A stretch of DNA of 64,000 nt from Salminus brasiliensis (Eukaryota > Chordata > Actinopteri > Characiformes > Bryconidae). Positions 10,801 through 32,639 of this stretch are shown here, one piece after another; within the stretch, counting starts at the first letter, position 1; each line of letters opens with the position of its first letter. Below the pieces are notes generated by a model. That model ran no database searches, was not told the DNA's origin, and saw nothing but the letters and a program-made list of their open reading frames with translations. The stretch is from contig NC_132878.1 of assembly GCF_030463535.1 (NCBI RefSeq), positions 25,182,925 through 25,246,924 of the forward strand, in the 5' to 3' direction. Made by a program: the position numbers and the translations under genes.

Positions 10801-13800
10801 TGGGTGTGTGTGGGTGTGATGATACTGACTGGAAAGGCTGACAGGTTGGCTGAGTTTAAGCAGGGCGATGTCGAAGTCATTGGTTTGGGAGTTGTACTGT
10901 TCATGCAGCATGATCTGTGCCACAGAGTATGGCTGGGGCAGCATGTATTGCGACTCCACACCCAAATAAACTTGCCAGTTCTTTGGTAACTGCCAAGAGG
11001 AGGAGTCTCTGAGGAGGCCAAAAGATGACAGGGTTGACTCTATTCTATCTATACATTCAAACCATTATTTTATACACTAAGCATCAGCTAATCATAGATA
11101 GTCAGTTCATCCACTTATCCACCCATCCATTTAACAGTCCACTCATACATTGGTCTGTCTGTACATCCATAAATCATCTTTCTTCCCATCCATTCAAGCT
11201 TCCACTAATCTGTCCATCCATTCCTTCATTCATCCACTCAGACCCATGTATTATCCACCCATTAATCTATCCATTAATCTACCTGTCTTTTGGTCTGTTC
11301 ATATATTCATAAAACTATCCCTCCTTTTATTCCTCCAAGCATCTACCTATCTGTCCATCCACTCATCCACCCATCAATCTATCCATCAGTTCACCCATCT
11401 TTTGTTCTCTCCATATATGCATAAAACCATCCATCCTTTCATTCAAACAGGCATCTACCTATATATCCAACAATTTATCTTTCTATCCATTCATTTACAT
11501 TTACATTTACAGTATTCAGCTGACGCTCTTATATAGAGTGACTTACAAGTTTACTCGTATTACAGAGGTGGACCAGTGTAGTGTTAGGAGTCTTGCCCAA
11601 GGACTCTTATTGGTGTAGGGCAGCATAGGAACAAGGAATTGAACCCAAGACTCCCACATGGTGTGGTAGCTCACTGGCAGATAGTGGTGTTAACTGTTGC
11701 ACCACACCAACCACTTATGTAACAATTCATATTTCAACCTATCTATCCAATCCCTAATTGTTTCATACATTGACCCAGCCATCCATCCATCTGTTCCTCC
11801 AATGTTTTCTCCATACATTTATAAAAGTATTCATCCTTTCATTCCTCCAAGCATCTAGCTGTCCATCCAACCATCCATCTATCTACCCCTGTACATCCAA
11901 CAAACCATACATTAATTCCATACATCCATCCAACAATCTGTCTGTCCACTCATCATGGACACCTTTCTGTCCAACACTCTGGCTCATACTTGGGGAAGCA
12001 GTGTGCAGCAGTCAGTATGAAGTCCTGGCCCACCAGAGATCCTCCGCAGGTGTGGGAGCCCATGAAATGCAGGCTTGCCTGCCACGGCCACTGACCCAAA
12101 CCTGCCACATTGCCCCCTATAATCCTAGAGGAGAGTGGATGCCCACAATCTGAACAGAGAAGATGGGAGAAGGAAATAACAAAATAAAAAGATTTGTCAA
12201 CCTATGTATTTGTAAGCACTCCATACACCTTTTATTGTTTGTAAAGTAGATGAATTCCTCACTACTGCACTGAAGAGATGTTGTCGTCTGACCAGGACAT
12301 GATGAACTGCAAAAAACACAATGGTAACATTAACAGAATGCTGTGATAAGATTAATAGTTTAATCCAGTGGTCTACTAGACATTTTTGGTAGTGGTGCAT
12401 TTTGCCTTTCTAGTTTCACCTATACCTAACTTACCTTTGTACATATTTGTAAATGTCTGAAATGGCTTCAGCTGGTCTTATGTTTAAAGTTCTTACCTGA
12501 CTTTGAGTCTTCCCTGAATGTAGTCTGCAGTCTGACTGCCCACGGAGAGAAATGACTGTGAGGTTGACGGCAGGGAGGAATACTGGTAACTTCTGTAGAA
12601 ACACACAAACACATACAGCTTTAAGTCTCCAGTTATGCGTTACACTGAAGGTTTTTTTTAATTTACCCAAAGATTTTTTTAATGCCAGGCTTTAGGTCAT
12701 TCCTAAAGCCTCAGCTTGCAAATTCTGGGTCATTGTCTTGTTGCAGAACCCAGTCTCTTCAGGTTTGGCTGCCTGACTGACTGTGTCATACTGACACATA
12801 CTGACGTCCATAATGTGCTGATATTTAGTGGAATACATTCTTCCTTTCACTCATACAGTGCTGTCTGTGCATGTGACTGCTGTACAATCCTACATCACAA
12901 TAGATTCATCCCCTAGCCTAACAGTTGGCAAGGACTGCTCTTTTTCTTCAAACATATTTTGAATGATTTATAGTCAAAGACATTCTTCTTTCTACTGTAT
13001 TAGTCCCATGTTCAAGTGAATGAATTGTACACAGGGAACAAAAGGGAACAAAATCAGTGTTTCTAATCTCTGTGTATGTGTGTGAAAACCTAGTGTACGA
13101 AAACCTGTAACTCACCCTCTGAAGCCAAGCTGCTGGCAAGTTTGATCTGCCAGGCTCTTACTCCATCCCACGGAGCAGACAGGAAGAAAGTTGCCAGAGT
13201 TAGAAGTCATGACCTGAAGTTCATTCTGTGATCCAAACCTTACTGCAGAGCCGAGCAGAGCAGAGAGCAGAGGTCAATCAGTGCACTCCCTACGCTTCTA
13301 CATTCTACACCTGCCCCATTTCAATGGATCAGGAACTGGACCAGTGCCAGAGGAGAGACATGTAAGTAATTAGTACAAGATAAGAGTATCTGTATTCATG
13401 TGACAGATTACAGTAATGAGAAATTTTACTGGCTGTTGTGGAGAATTATGCACTGTAAGAATACACTGAGGAAAAATATACTATAGATTGTATAATAGAT
13501 TATAGCACTGTTTATTGGTTGTTGTGTTTTCATGGACACTGACCGCAGATCGACTCGTCACTACCCCTCTTGCAGTCAGTGTGTCCGTCACAGACAACAG
13601 CTGAGGACGGGCAACTGTCCACCCCCGAGCCCATGAACACCAGTGATGCCCCATACTTCACTAAACAAAGATCACATTAGATAGGTTAGATACAAACACA
13701 ATAAGTCAGTCTGAACAGAGTCTGAGAGTCTGAGTGTTTAAACCACAATAATCTAAATGATGATGTCTATGAGAGAGTACATAGAGATCTACATAACATA

Positions 13801-16800
13801 AACTCACATCCCAGCCAGATGGCAATTCCAATGAGAACTAACAGAAGGGCGGAGCCTCCTGAGCCTCTATAGCAACAAGCTCTTTTGTTCCGTGTCACCA
13901 CTAGCCTGGTCTGGGGCGCGTCTGCTGAAGGGAACAGAGTATACATTGAGATATGAATACAGTCACATACATAAGATCTGCTTTTTGATACCTTTAATAT
14001 ATGTACATTAATACAGCATTGATATTGTCATGTTTATGTATATTGTACATTGTAGCGCATTTTTACATTTCTATGTATCCGTAATGCAAAATACTTTGAA
14101 TGCTCTTAAAATAATAATAAAGGTGAGAGTGGAGGCTTCCAAGTGGCACTGCTGTCTAAGTGTTTATTACAGGATTGGACACATTTCAGTAAAGGCCTTT
14201 TGATGATGCTTTTAAACTGTACTGGTCTTGCATTAAACAGCAAAATATATTCAAAATATCTTTCAGGGGTGTCATACTAATGCTTCTTAGAGCATTCACG
14301 CAAAAATAATCTCAACCTAATCCCACACCTGACCCCCATTACCAATCTAAACTCTACTACACTAAGCTAAGATGGTAAACCGATGGGCTTTGCTTCACAA
14401 TTAATAGCCTTCACATCATTCTGTTAATTATCTGCAGTGAACGTTTCACACTAAAACATTCTATTGAAAGTGTGTATGTATAGTGTGTGTAGTACCTGGC
14501 TCAACTCTGTGTGTGGTAGCTATAACAGGCAGAGTCTGAGACGTAGGTATTTGGGGTAGAGGGTGGTTGATGTAGTAGGGGATGGTGGGCGGGGCACTGG
14601 TCAGCAGCTGGCTGCCCACATATGGAGGTGGAGGTTCATTTGGCTTGACCACAGAATAATATGAAGGAGGGTTTTCATCACACTAAAAGGAACAAAACAC
14701 ATTTTAAACATTTTTAAATGGCATTTCTATACCTTCTGTGTTCTTCAATACAATGAGGACAACTTGTTATCCTCCTTTATGCAAGGTGTTCATTTTTCTG
14801 CCATAGGAAGCTAAGAGAGCTCTAAACACTTATATATTTCATAGATTTTAGAAAGAAGTTATTAACATTTATTTAATAGCATGCACTTAATAAACCATTA
14901 TTTATAATAATAACATATGGTACCTATCCAAGACAGTTTTGCCAAGACAAAACTGCAAAAGCTTACAAAACCTTATTTTGGTAGTTTTTATTAGTTTGTG
15001 TGGTTTGATAATGGTAGTTGTGTTTCATGTTTCATACAGGCCAATAGAAATGCATCAAAGCGAGCTCGCTTGGCTGCGTCACAGAGAAAAATTCTACAGA
15101 TAATTTTCCATTTGGTATTTCAAGGTTGTAACCTTTTTGCTTCCAAACGAATGAACAGCACTGTATAACAGCTGTAAGAGTAGCACTGCACTACAGAGTT
15201 CAAGTATAACCGAGTCTGAATACTACAAATGTAATTATTCTAAAAATATAATTTTTATATAGCTCTCAGAATAATTAGACTCATTAGCCAAGAAACACTT
15301 AAAGGTTCCCCACTGATCAAATAGAATATACAGTAATTCTGTTACAAATATATTTATAAAGTGCTAGAATAGTACTGAGGGGAATGAAACCTACACTCCA
15401 TCTACTCCAGCCCTGACCACCTGATAACCACTCACATGGTCTTGCTCTCAGATTAATCATAGTTCCTCTATCTAACGAGTTATTCTACTGCTCTTGTTCT
15501 TCTCAATCTGAGGGAGTTTCCTGTCATGTTTACCACAGGCTTGCTCAAAAGAAGCTCGAACCCAGATCTCTGTACAGTTGCCTTGTGATAACACTGGTTG
15601 TAAAAAGCGATAAATGAATATAGTTCAATTGAAAGAACTAACGTGTTGAAAGAGGATATTGAGTGTTTGTGTGTGCGAAATGTTGTCAGTTTGAATCTGC
15701 CTTATGTCATGTTTCATTGAACCAAGACAATGTGTTCCTGTCCTGACATTAGCGTGTGTATGTCTGTGGTTAAACAAGTCCAGCCTTGATTTGGAAATAA
15801 ACAAGCATTTATCGCACTTGACACACTGTGTGTGTGTGTGTGTAAGTTAATGGTGACAATGCAGTTAGGTGTACGTATACACACCCCAACGTCAATACTG
15901 ACAAAATATGTTCTCTGTCATAATGGAAAACCTGTGTTCACCTGTGACAGCATTCAGCCATAAGATCAGATTAATGGTTCACTTGTCTAAAACAATGCAC
16001 AGAATTTTTTAGCTATGCTAATGTTCTTCAGTCCATAGTTATAGGTGACGGTTTGTCATACAGTGCCAGAAACTACATAAGCAAGGCTATTCGAGATTAC
16101 TGAACAGCTCCACATGGTTTGTGGTGAGTGTGTGATGATTAATGATGAAGTTCACGCCACAATTCTAGCCCTGATTTTTCACCAAAAGATCAAAAGATTG
16201 CCCCAGATCAGAGGCAAATCTTCAAGTTTATCCTGCTGTTGTTGAAGTACCTGTCTCCACTGTCCAGGGAAGGCCTTCTAATAGATTTTGAAGCATTGCT
16301 GGGAGGATTTGACTGCATTCAGTGACAGAAGCAGTGAAGTCAGGATGAGGTTGGATGATAACCACCCCACCTCATTTCTAAATCCTCAGCTCATCCCAAA
16401 AGTTTTAGATGAAGCACCTTAATCCACACCTAGCATTAGACATGGTGACAATAGGTTCATGTTCATCTACTCCAGAGAGTCATATTCTTTCGGCAGTACT
16501 TTTCTACAGTAACTAGACAAGCTGTGTATGTGCATTTGCACATCTGTGTCAGCAATGGGTGCACCTTAAAGTGGCTGAATGCATTCATTAGAAGGGATTT
16601 CCACAAACTTTTTGACCTATAGTGTATCTTGATCTCCAAAAAAGGGGAGGCTAAATCTAGTAGTGTAAATAGTGGTGTGAGAGAGGTAAAACCTGCAAAC
16701 ATCAACAAGCAGGGCTACAAAAACAAAAAAACAGTGCTCAGCTTTCATGTGTTTTGCACATGGTGTCGCATCACTTCCTGTGTCAGTTCTCAGGTGTGTT

Positions 16801-19800
16801 TTTGTGCTAAAATGAAGTGAAACATCTTGTCACCTGTGACCCCCTTACATTAATCAGTCATGTAGGGTGTATTGCCAGGTTCACACTACACAATTTTAGC
16901 CCTGATTTTCCAGTTGCCAGCTGTTTTTGGGAGATCGTCAATAAAGACCTCATGTAGTAGGCAAACTGGGGTTTGATTGGCACTGGCTCGGCAAGCTCGA
17001 TCAGATTAATCAGTCCATAGTTAGGTGACGGTTTATCATACAGTGCCAGAAACTACATAAGCAAGGCTATTCGAGATTACTGAACAGCTCCACATGGTTT
17101 GTGGTGAGTGTGTAATGATTAATGATGAAGTTCACGCTACAGTTCTACCCCTTTTTTTTAACCAAAAGCCCCAGATCAGAGGCAAATCTTCAAGTTTATC
17201 CTGCTTATCCGTCTGCACTGTCCAGGGAAGGCCTTCTAATAGATTTTGAAGCATTGCTGGGCTGCTATGTGTAAATCACTAAAAGAGGCAATCTGAGAGC
17301 TCACAGAGTGATCGCCGATGCCTCGCAAGCCCCCAACATATACAAAGCAGGTTCACTTTCTGGAACTGTCGTTGACTCAAAATCCAGTAGTGTGAAAGTG
17401 TGGTGACTAGAAGTGTTGTGACTAGCTATAGCAAATGGGAGCGCAAGACACAGGGTGAGGAGAAAGCTGAGAATGGAGGTTATCCATATTTTTTCCCTTT
17501 TCTTCTGCAAATCACCGAACAAACAACTTGTATCGCTCATCCTTTACTGACATTTATTTTGGAACGTAGAAAAAAAACAAGTCTCCCTCTGTTGGCCTCA
17601 CAGGTCACAGGTGCTCCAATTTGCAAGGGCTAAGCTCCACTCTTTAAATGAGGTTCATCTGCAGCACACAGGTGCTGTTGATGATTGGACTGATTAGGAC
17701 TCCTCCTAAGCACTGTCAGCCTACCAGGCTTTGATATATTTGTGGTGTTTTGTTGGTTTTATGGTTTTGACCCTCTGCTTTGTACTGTTACCTGGAACTT
17801 ATTTCCTTACCTTTGCCTGCCCTGACAATGAGTATTGCTTTAGCCCTAAAAATGTTCATCTGCACACGTAGCCTGCCTCAACCCATATGTTACAGCACTG
17901 CAGGTCTTGCATGTGTTTTTGGAGAGCAGACAGACTCGTTGTGTGCATCAATCTCATGACTTTGAAAGTCAGGTAGTGCGTATATGACGCTAGGCAAGCA
18001 GTTAGAACAATTGGTGCATAAGCTTACATTATTTGTTGGCTACATTACACTTATAGCTCCAGTTCAAGCTCAAGTAGCTAAAGAGGCAGGCTACATTTGA
18101 GTATACTGTTGTGAAGATTATTACTGTTAGGATCAAACTTTACAGATGAAAGCACAAAAAGGAACTCTAGGAGGAACCTGGAGGGTAACAATACATTGAA
18201 TGGCATTGCATTGTTCAATACAAGCCCTTTAATTCAAAACACAGACATCAAACAACACATTCAATCAGACTAGAGTAAATAATGTCTCCACTTGAATTGA
18301 TTATGAATGATTGAAGTACATGAAGTATAATAATCATAAGCAAACAATAAAGGATCACCACTCTGAAAAAAAAAATTATCTGCTATCCGACCCACGCAAC
18401 TGTTCATGTATATCAGTGTTGGGTTTGTGTTTATGAAGTAGAGGTTTGTTGGTAGGAATGTGCCTTTATAACTTTCACATTAGGCACTGAAGAAGTAGAG
18501 AAGAATCAGAAGAACATATACAAGTTATTTGCAGGTCTAGTTCCTCCTCTGGTCTTGCGGGTAAAGCAGTGAAATACAACAATGACAACAATACACTAAA
18601 CTACAAAAGCATGCCTTGGCTTATAATCATGTAGTGATTATAATGGGGATGGCTACTGCTGATCCTCATCATCAGTCATTTTTCATGTTTTATGGTAGCA
18701 AAATATACAGTATCCATGAAATATATGTGAAGTTAATGACATTAATAGTCTTGTTACAAAGTCAGCTGTCAGTGGGAGGGATATATTAGGTAGCAAGGGC
18801 ACAGTCAGCTCTAGATGTTGATGTGCTGGAAGGCGGTTTTAAAATTATGTCTGGTTGGTGTACGACACGAATACCTTTTTGCTAAAATCATAAAAGAATA
18901 TGACTAATAGCTATCTAAAATGGAAACACTTGACATAAACAGATATTCAGCCATCCATAAATTGGAAAACACACATTGCCAGAGCTTGAATAATCACTGA
19001 AAAAGTCACATATCTAGAATGAGTAGTTTTCAGAAAGAGCCATATCTGATGAGTGACCCTTTAATACAATGTATATGGGTTCTGGATCAATTTCAGGGTT
19101 CTTCCTAGAACCTTAAGATATATGGGGAATTGTTAACATTTATTTAAGGAACCCAATTTGGTTCTTCCAGCACTAATTTTAAGGCAAAAAGGGGCTGTGT
19201 CCACTTAATGTGTTGTAATTTATCACTTCATAACTATGTGCATTGCACCCACACCAACTCAGTTGTCTCTTCAAATGATTTGTGTAAAATGGACAAGAAT
19301 TCATGAAAGAACAACTTATTAAAATTTATTTATGTTGACCCAAAGAAAAGTTTATTCCAAAACAGGACAAATAAAAAAATCCAACAGTTTACTCCATCAA
19401 GGAATGAATTTTAAATTGAAGTAGCAAAGTCAATGACTATGTTCACATTACAAGCTTCATTAATCAGTTCTGATATTTGATCTAAGACCAAATATGAGAG
19501 GCTATATTTAGACTGGAGGCAAATTAAATTTGTTTCTCAAATCAGATCTGGTGAGATGACTGTCCACACTGTTATTTGCAAGTAATCAGATTGAAAAGTG
19601 TGTGTCCAGATATCAACAAACCTGTCTGCATGTGTTGCTATGGTAAAGACATTGAGACTTTGAGCAGAAGCAGGAGAGATGGAGGTCGCTCTTGGTTTGA
19701 CATGGTTGTTGTTTGTCGCACTGTGAGTGATGCAAAATAGACTTTGAATGGCCAGAGCATCCTGTATAAATCCGTTTATAATCACATTCAAACCACTTCC

Positions 19801-21433
19801 TAATGTGGTTTGGATCCGATTTGCAAAAAATCTAAATTCATGTGCTTCTTGGCTGTCCAGACTATCCAAAATCAATCTGGATACAATCCAGATTTGCCAA
19901 AAATCTGCTATTTGGGCTAGCAGTCTAAACATAGCCAAAGTGACTCAAATCTGATTTGAAAAAATCAGATGTCCACATAGTCTTGGAAAAAAACAGATTT
20001 GTATCAAATCAGATTTGAGTCACTTTAGCCTGATAATGTGATTTGAAAAAAAAAAAAATCAGATTTTGTCTGAGTCAGTATGGCTATGTTCAGACTGCAG
20101 GCAAATCAGATTTTAAAAGAAAAATCACATTATCAGGCTAAAGTGATTCAAAACTGATACCGACTGATGCTGACTATGTTCAGACTGCAGGCAAATCAAA
20201 CTGTTATTAATAACAGTGATCAGATTTGTGTGTCCAGACATCACAAACCTTTCTGCATGGGTTGCTGTGGCAATGACGTGGTTCTTGTTTGTTGTGTGGT
20301 GGGTGACACAAAAGACACTTTGAAATCCGGCCAGAGCAACCAGAGTGAGACACATCTGTACAAATCGAATTGTAATTGCATTTCAAACCACCTCCTAATG
20401 TGGTTTGGATTTGATTTGAAAACCTAATTATATATGATATAAAAATCTGATTATATGTGTTTCATAGCTGTACAGACTATCACAAATCAATCTGGATTCA
20501 ATCTAGATATGCCAATTGATATGCCAACATTGAATTTTGTCTGTCAGTCTGAACATGACAGAATGGAAATGTGTACCCTAACTGAATTAACACAATCATT
20601 TATTTCACCAAGTTCAACTTTCAGACCTTCACCTTCAGCTGTTTTTATTTATTTAACAAAGAAGAATTCCCATTCAGATGCAGCAACAGAGCCACGCTCG
20701 TCATTAAACTATACTTGCCAAACAGAGGTGTTAAAACCAACACAGCTGAAATATTGAATTACTGTTAATAGCTGTCTTACTAGTTAAAAATGTTAAAAAA
20801 TATACAAATGTAAAAACCTTAAGGTTCAATGATACGTCATACAGTGTGCTAACGCTTCAACTGCTGTCAGAATGCCTGTTGTGAAGTGTTGATTTTTATG
20901 TGACTGTCTGCATCTTTGTGTGCATTTAATTGGGAATTCCACTAATGTCTGCATAATTCATTAATGCTTAAGGGTTTGTTATGTAGAAATTTAGGTGACA
21001 GGAACCAAGGGTTGCCATGACTACAACACAACTATAGCCACCACCACTGCGAACAATTCTGACTTCTGATTCTGAGCAGAGCGTTTCACCCCAAACCTAA
21101 TGTAGAAAAATGGGTGGAATTCCCCTTTAAGGAGAATACATTTGTGTACAGCAATATTCTGTTTTAATCATCTGGTCTCTATATTATGCAAAGCTGTGTT
21201 CTGATCTCACAGTCTGTGCCGACACAAAATGAATGTCAACTCTGGTTATCATGTCAGTTTTGAGTCTATAGGCTTTCTGTTCTCACAGCGCAGGCATTTG
21301 ACCTGTATCCAATTCTTTAAGTCTCAACCACAGAGCAATTAGACTTCCATTTACAGTGTGTATTCACCACCCAGACAGCAATAATATAATAAAGAGTGAG
21401 GCGTACCTGTATGTTGGCCTGTGTGTTCTCCAT
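7870..21433 (-). CDS. tmprss13: Transmembrane serine protease 13
   Basis: Exons on the minus strand: 21407-21433, 14496-14682, 13808-13921, 13544-13660, 13116-13242, 12497-12592, 12263-12306, 11990-12149, 10830-11008, 9900-9998, 9649-9791, 8141-8296, 7870-7899. All phases fit; about 492 aa. The start MENTQANIQ leads into a Pro/Tyr-rich cytoplasmic tail. The TM segment is around [16 protein letters not shown] short LDLa module follows ([17 protein letters not shown]), then SRCR ([20 protein letters not shown] to SLQCSNCG). The activation site is SSR/IIGGN. The catalytic triad is [22 protein letters not shown], with S1 Asp in [17 protein letters not shown] and WIHSKME closely match human TMPRSS13 as recalled. 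This is a type II cell-surface trypsin-like protease of epithelia. If the final intron is retained, the ORF runs on to a stop at 8087. Exon 13 rests only on splice sites. Confidence 0.93.
9368..9646 (+). repeat. Dispersed repeat, copy 2 (cagcacagcagt family)
   Basis: It contains ctcagcacagcagtgatagt, attgctgggggttttacaca and gtttctaataaagtggccag. It abuts the donor of tmprss13 exon 9649-9791 at a distance of only a few bases. Confidence 0.6.
11095..11490 (+). repeat. Degenerate (CATC)/(ATCC) tandem repeat
   Basis: Repeating cat-cca-tcc motifs (cacccatccattta, catccattcatccac) fill much of the tmprss13 intron between exons 11990-12149 and 10830-11008. They resume at about 11715-11965 after a SINE insertion. 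ORFs here are low-complexity artefacts. Confidence 0.85.
11493..11712 (-). mobile_element. tRNA-derived SINE, copy 1
   Basis: Read on the minus strand it starts GGTTGGTGTGGTGCAACAG (A-box fit TGGTGCAACAG), has a B-box-like GGTTCAATTCC, and ends in gtaagtcactctatataaga plus tgtaaatgtaaatg. It is inserted inside the ATCC tandem repeat, splitting it in two. The second copy, at 47359-47584, has a canonical GGTTCGATTCC. Confidence 0.8.
11715..11965 (+). repeat. Degenerate (CATC)/(ATCC) tandem repeat, continuation
   Basis: Same tetranucleotide-rich sequence as at 11095-11490, on the other side of the SINE. It ends about 25 bases before tmprss13 exon 11990-12149. Confidence 0.8.
16029..16303 (+). 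repeat. Direct duplication, copy A
   Basis: Starts agtccatagttataggtgac and ends aagcattgctggg. Nearly identical to 17011-17261 apart from small indels. A more degraded relative of its start is near 8433-8484. Confidence 0.85.
16195..16626. mobile_element. MITE fragment, cactata-TIR family
   Basis: Shares actgtccagggaaggccttc, gatgataaccaccccacctc and caagctgtgtatgtgcattt-type blocks with the copy at 58421-58858. It ends cctatagtgta, the family terminus. Confidence 0.65.
17011..17261 (+). repeat. Direct duplication, copy B
   Basis: Second copy of 16029-16303, same orientation, about 1 kb downstream. It keeps the block cagtgccagaaactacataa to gcaaatcttcaagtttatcc. Confidence 0.85.
19490..20560. 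mobile_element. Cluster of two diverged MITE copies
   Basis: Termini of the form ctatgttcagactgcaggca recur at about 20088 and 20172. Inverted forms (cagtctaaacatag, cagtctgaacatgac) are at about 19922 and 20545. The interiors of 19540-19900 and 20215-20450 align loosely (gtgtccaga, cctaatgtggtttggat). No coding capacity. A related scrap is at 24755-24830. Confidence 0.7.
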
Positions 21434-23607
21434 CCCAGACTATGGTGAATAGACTGAAAAGCTGGAGTCAGAACGTGCAGAATGTTAACTGTTCTCTCTC
21501 GCTCTCTCAGTCTTTCAGTTTCCTCCCAAAGTCACCCGTTCTGGTTATCATTAGAGTAAACCCGCAGCCAGCTTCCCTAATAACCCTCGTCACCTGGCCC
21601 TCTCTCTCGGTCATGATCTTTCTTGTTCAACTGGTTTAACAGCCACCACTTAGCGACAGCATTTGCTTTACTGTGCAAAAATAACACTTCATGTGCACGT
21701 CCACACACTGTCACTGAAGGGTGATATTGAGTAAATTTCATATGTGGAGGTCTCATTTACAAACATGGCTCTCAAGATGCATTTGTTGTTGAGGAATCAC
21801 AGCCACAATTGGTTCTTCTAGTACACACTTTAATTTTCCTTATATTTAAAGTTATTAACTTGGAAATGTGTATGTCTTGAATTGTTCCTATCAAGCCAGG
21901 GTTACAGCGATATCTGTGGCAATTTATGCTTTTTTATCACAAATGTGCATTGCATCTAGTCTCTAGTATCAGTGTATCAATAAAAGAACATTTCAGTGAA
22001 ATCTATTTATTTTAATCCAAAGAAACTGGCAAATCTACTGTTCTTTGACACATACAGTATTTATTTATTTGTTTGTTTGTTTGTTTATTTGTTTATTTAT
22101 TTTTAGGTTTATGGTGTCTCATAATTACCTACATATTTAAATACGCTGTCAGTAAATAGAACAGGGGTAGTAATTGTAAAAGAGTAAGTATACTCAATGT
22201 TCTTTAACAGTGGTTACATGAACAACAGGGCAATAAACATATAAACATAAAAGGTTAAAAGTAAAAAGTTAAAAGGTTCTATATCTTTTGTCATTTTTAT
22301 TACTCCTCATTTTTTTTTTTTTTACATTTTTATTACACCTCATTTTTTACCTCTCAAAAAGAATCAAATAATTCAAGTAATAATTCATAACCCTGGTATT
22401 CATTACTTAATTAAGTTTTTAAAAATTGTATACTATTTTCATTATTTTTCTATAATAACTACTTCAAATTTTGTACACTGTACTGATTTATTGGTTGGTT
22501 TGTTTTGCACCTAGGCTAATGTTTTCATGTATTCCTCGGCTGTGGGATCCATGGCCGGTGCCAATTCATCAATACATCCATTTTTAATTCTTTGTTTGAT
22601 CCAGTGCATTTAACTTGACAGGTCTGACAGAGACCAAACAAATCCATGGGTATTGCCATCTGCTGGTGAGATGATGCTAAGCACAAAATCATGTATACAG
22701 AACTACAGCTAGCTTTTATCACCCAGTCTTTGCTGTTACTGTTACTGTGATTATTTTTCACATGCTACATCATTTCAATTGATTTTACTAGTAGACAGAC
22801 TGCTGAGGAATCAGTCCATCGCCCGAATTTATCAGACTCCTTGGAGAAGAATCTGGGCCTGTTCCTGTCATTAAGATCATCCTATCATCATTTATAGAAA
22901 ACAGAACTATCTACTTTCTGCCAAGCAATCACAGTGACGTGTGGGATTGTTGAAAATGGTGAAAGAGCTGTTTGATTAGACCAGCTAATTAAAAACCATT
23001 CAGATCAGCTGTGGAATGATGTCATAGGTCATTCGTGCCTATTGATTGGTCAAGAACAAAGTCTCTGAGATAGACAGCTAAATCCTTGATGCCGGTATTC
23101 TCTCCCACCAAACCTATAAATTCAGCTGCACAGAGAACCCCTGAAAAGGTAAATGTGGTGCACTCCTGCTAGTCAAACACACTGGCAGATTTGTGGTGAC
23201 AAAATTATTATTATTTTAGCTACATCAGCCATGTTGCTACATTCAGCCTGATGTAGTAATAATACTAAATTAGGCATATAGCATCTGTAGTCCAAAATAA
23301 ATGGCTTACTTCTTAATCTAACAGTAAATATATCTTTTTTATTCTGTTACATGACTAATTTGCTGATCTGGTCCTGTTTAATGCAGTTGAACCGGTGTTT
23401 TTTTTTAAGGTTTCAGGATACTTTGAAACATGTCTGTAGAACAAATAACTGAATAATATTGTCACCCCTATTTACTCTGATGCACACCCCTATTATTGAT
23501 CCTCTGTTGTACTTTGGAAAGACTTGACCTTTTTAACTTCCCAGCACTAATTTGACCTCCCCACACACACACTTACTCACACACTTACTCAGTCAGCCAG
23601 AGCTGCC
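21434..23607. other. Head-to-head intergenic region, tmprss13 and tmprss4
   Basis: This 2.2 kb separates the divergent start codons, so it must carry both promoters. It includes a TTTG/TTTA-rich run (22060-22110) and a T-run (22310-22324). No gene was seen in it. IL10RA, which lies here in mammals, was not recognised. Confidence 0.7.
23115..23148 (+). promoter_or_regulatory. Possible TATA box and leader donor for tmprss4
   Basis: A TATAAA at 23115-23120 is followed about 30 bases later by ctgaaaag/gtaaat, a good splice donor. A possible acceptor (actcagtcag) lies just before the ATG at 23608. This suggests a short non-coding first exon, by inference only. Confidence 0.35.

Positions 23608-32639
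<9,032 letters not shown>

Larger units (their letters stand above)
14683..21406 (-). other. tmprss13 intron 1, repeat-rich
   Basis: This is the 6.7-kb intron between the 27-nt first coding exon and the proline-rich exon. It contains MITE copies (16195-16626, 19490-20560), a 250-bp direct duplication (16029 and 17011) and a fragment near 17640-17880 resembling a transposon tail. No further coding exon was found. Confidence 0.7.

Noticed and set aside
11025-11536. His/Ser/Pro/Ile-rich ORFs
   Set aside because: Produced by the ATCC tandem repeat within a tmprss13 intron.
12688-12712. 10-bp inverted repeat aggctttagg / cctaaagcct
   Set aside because: Short and isolated in an intron; no supporting feature.
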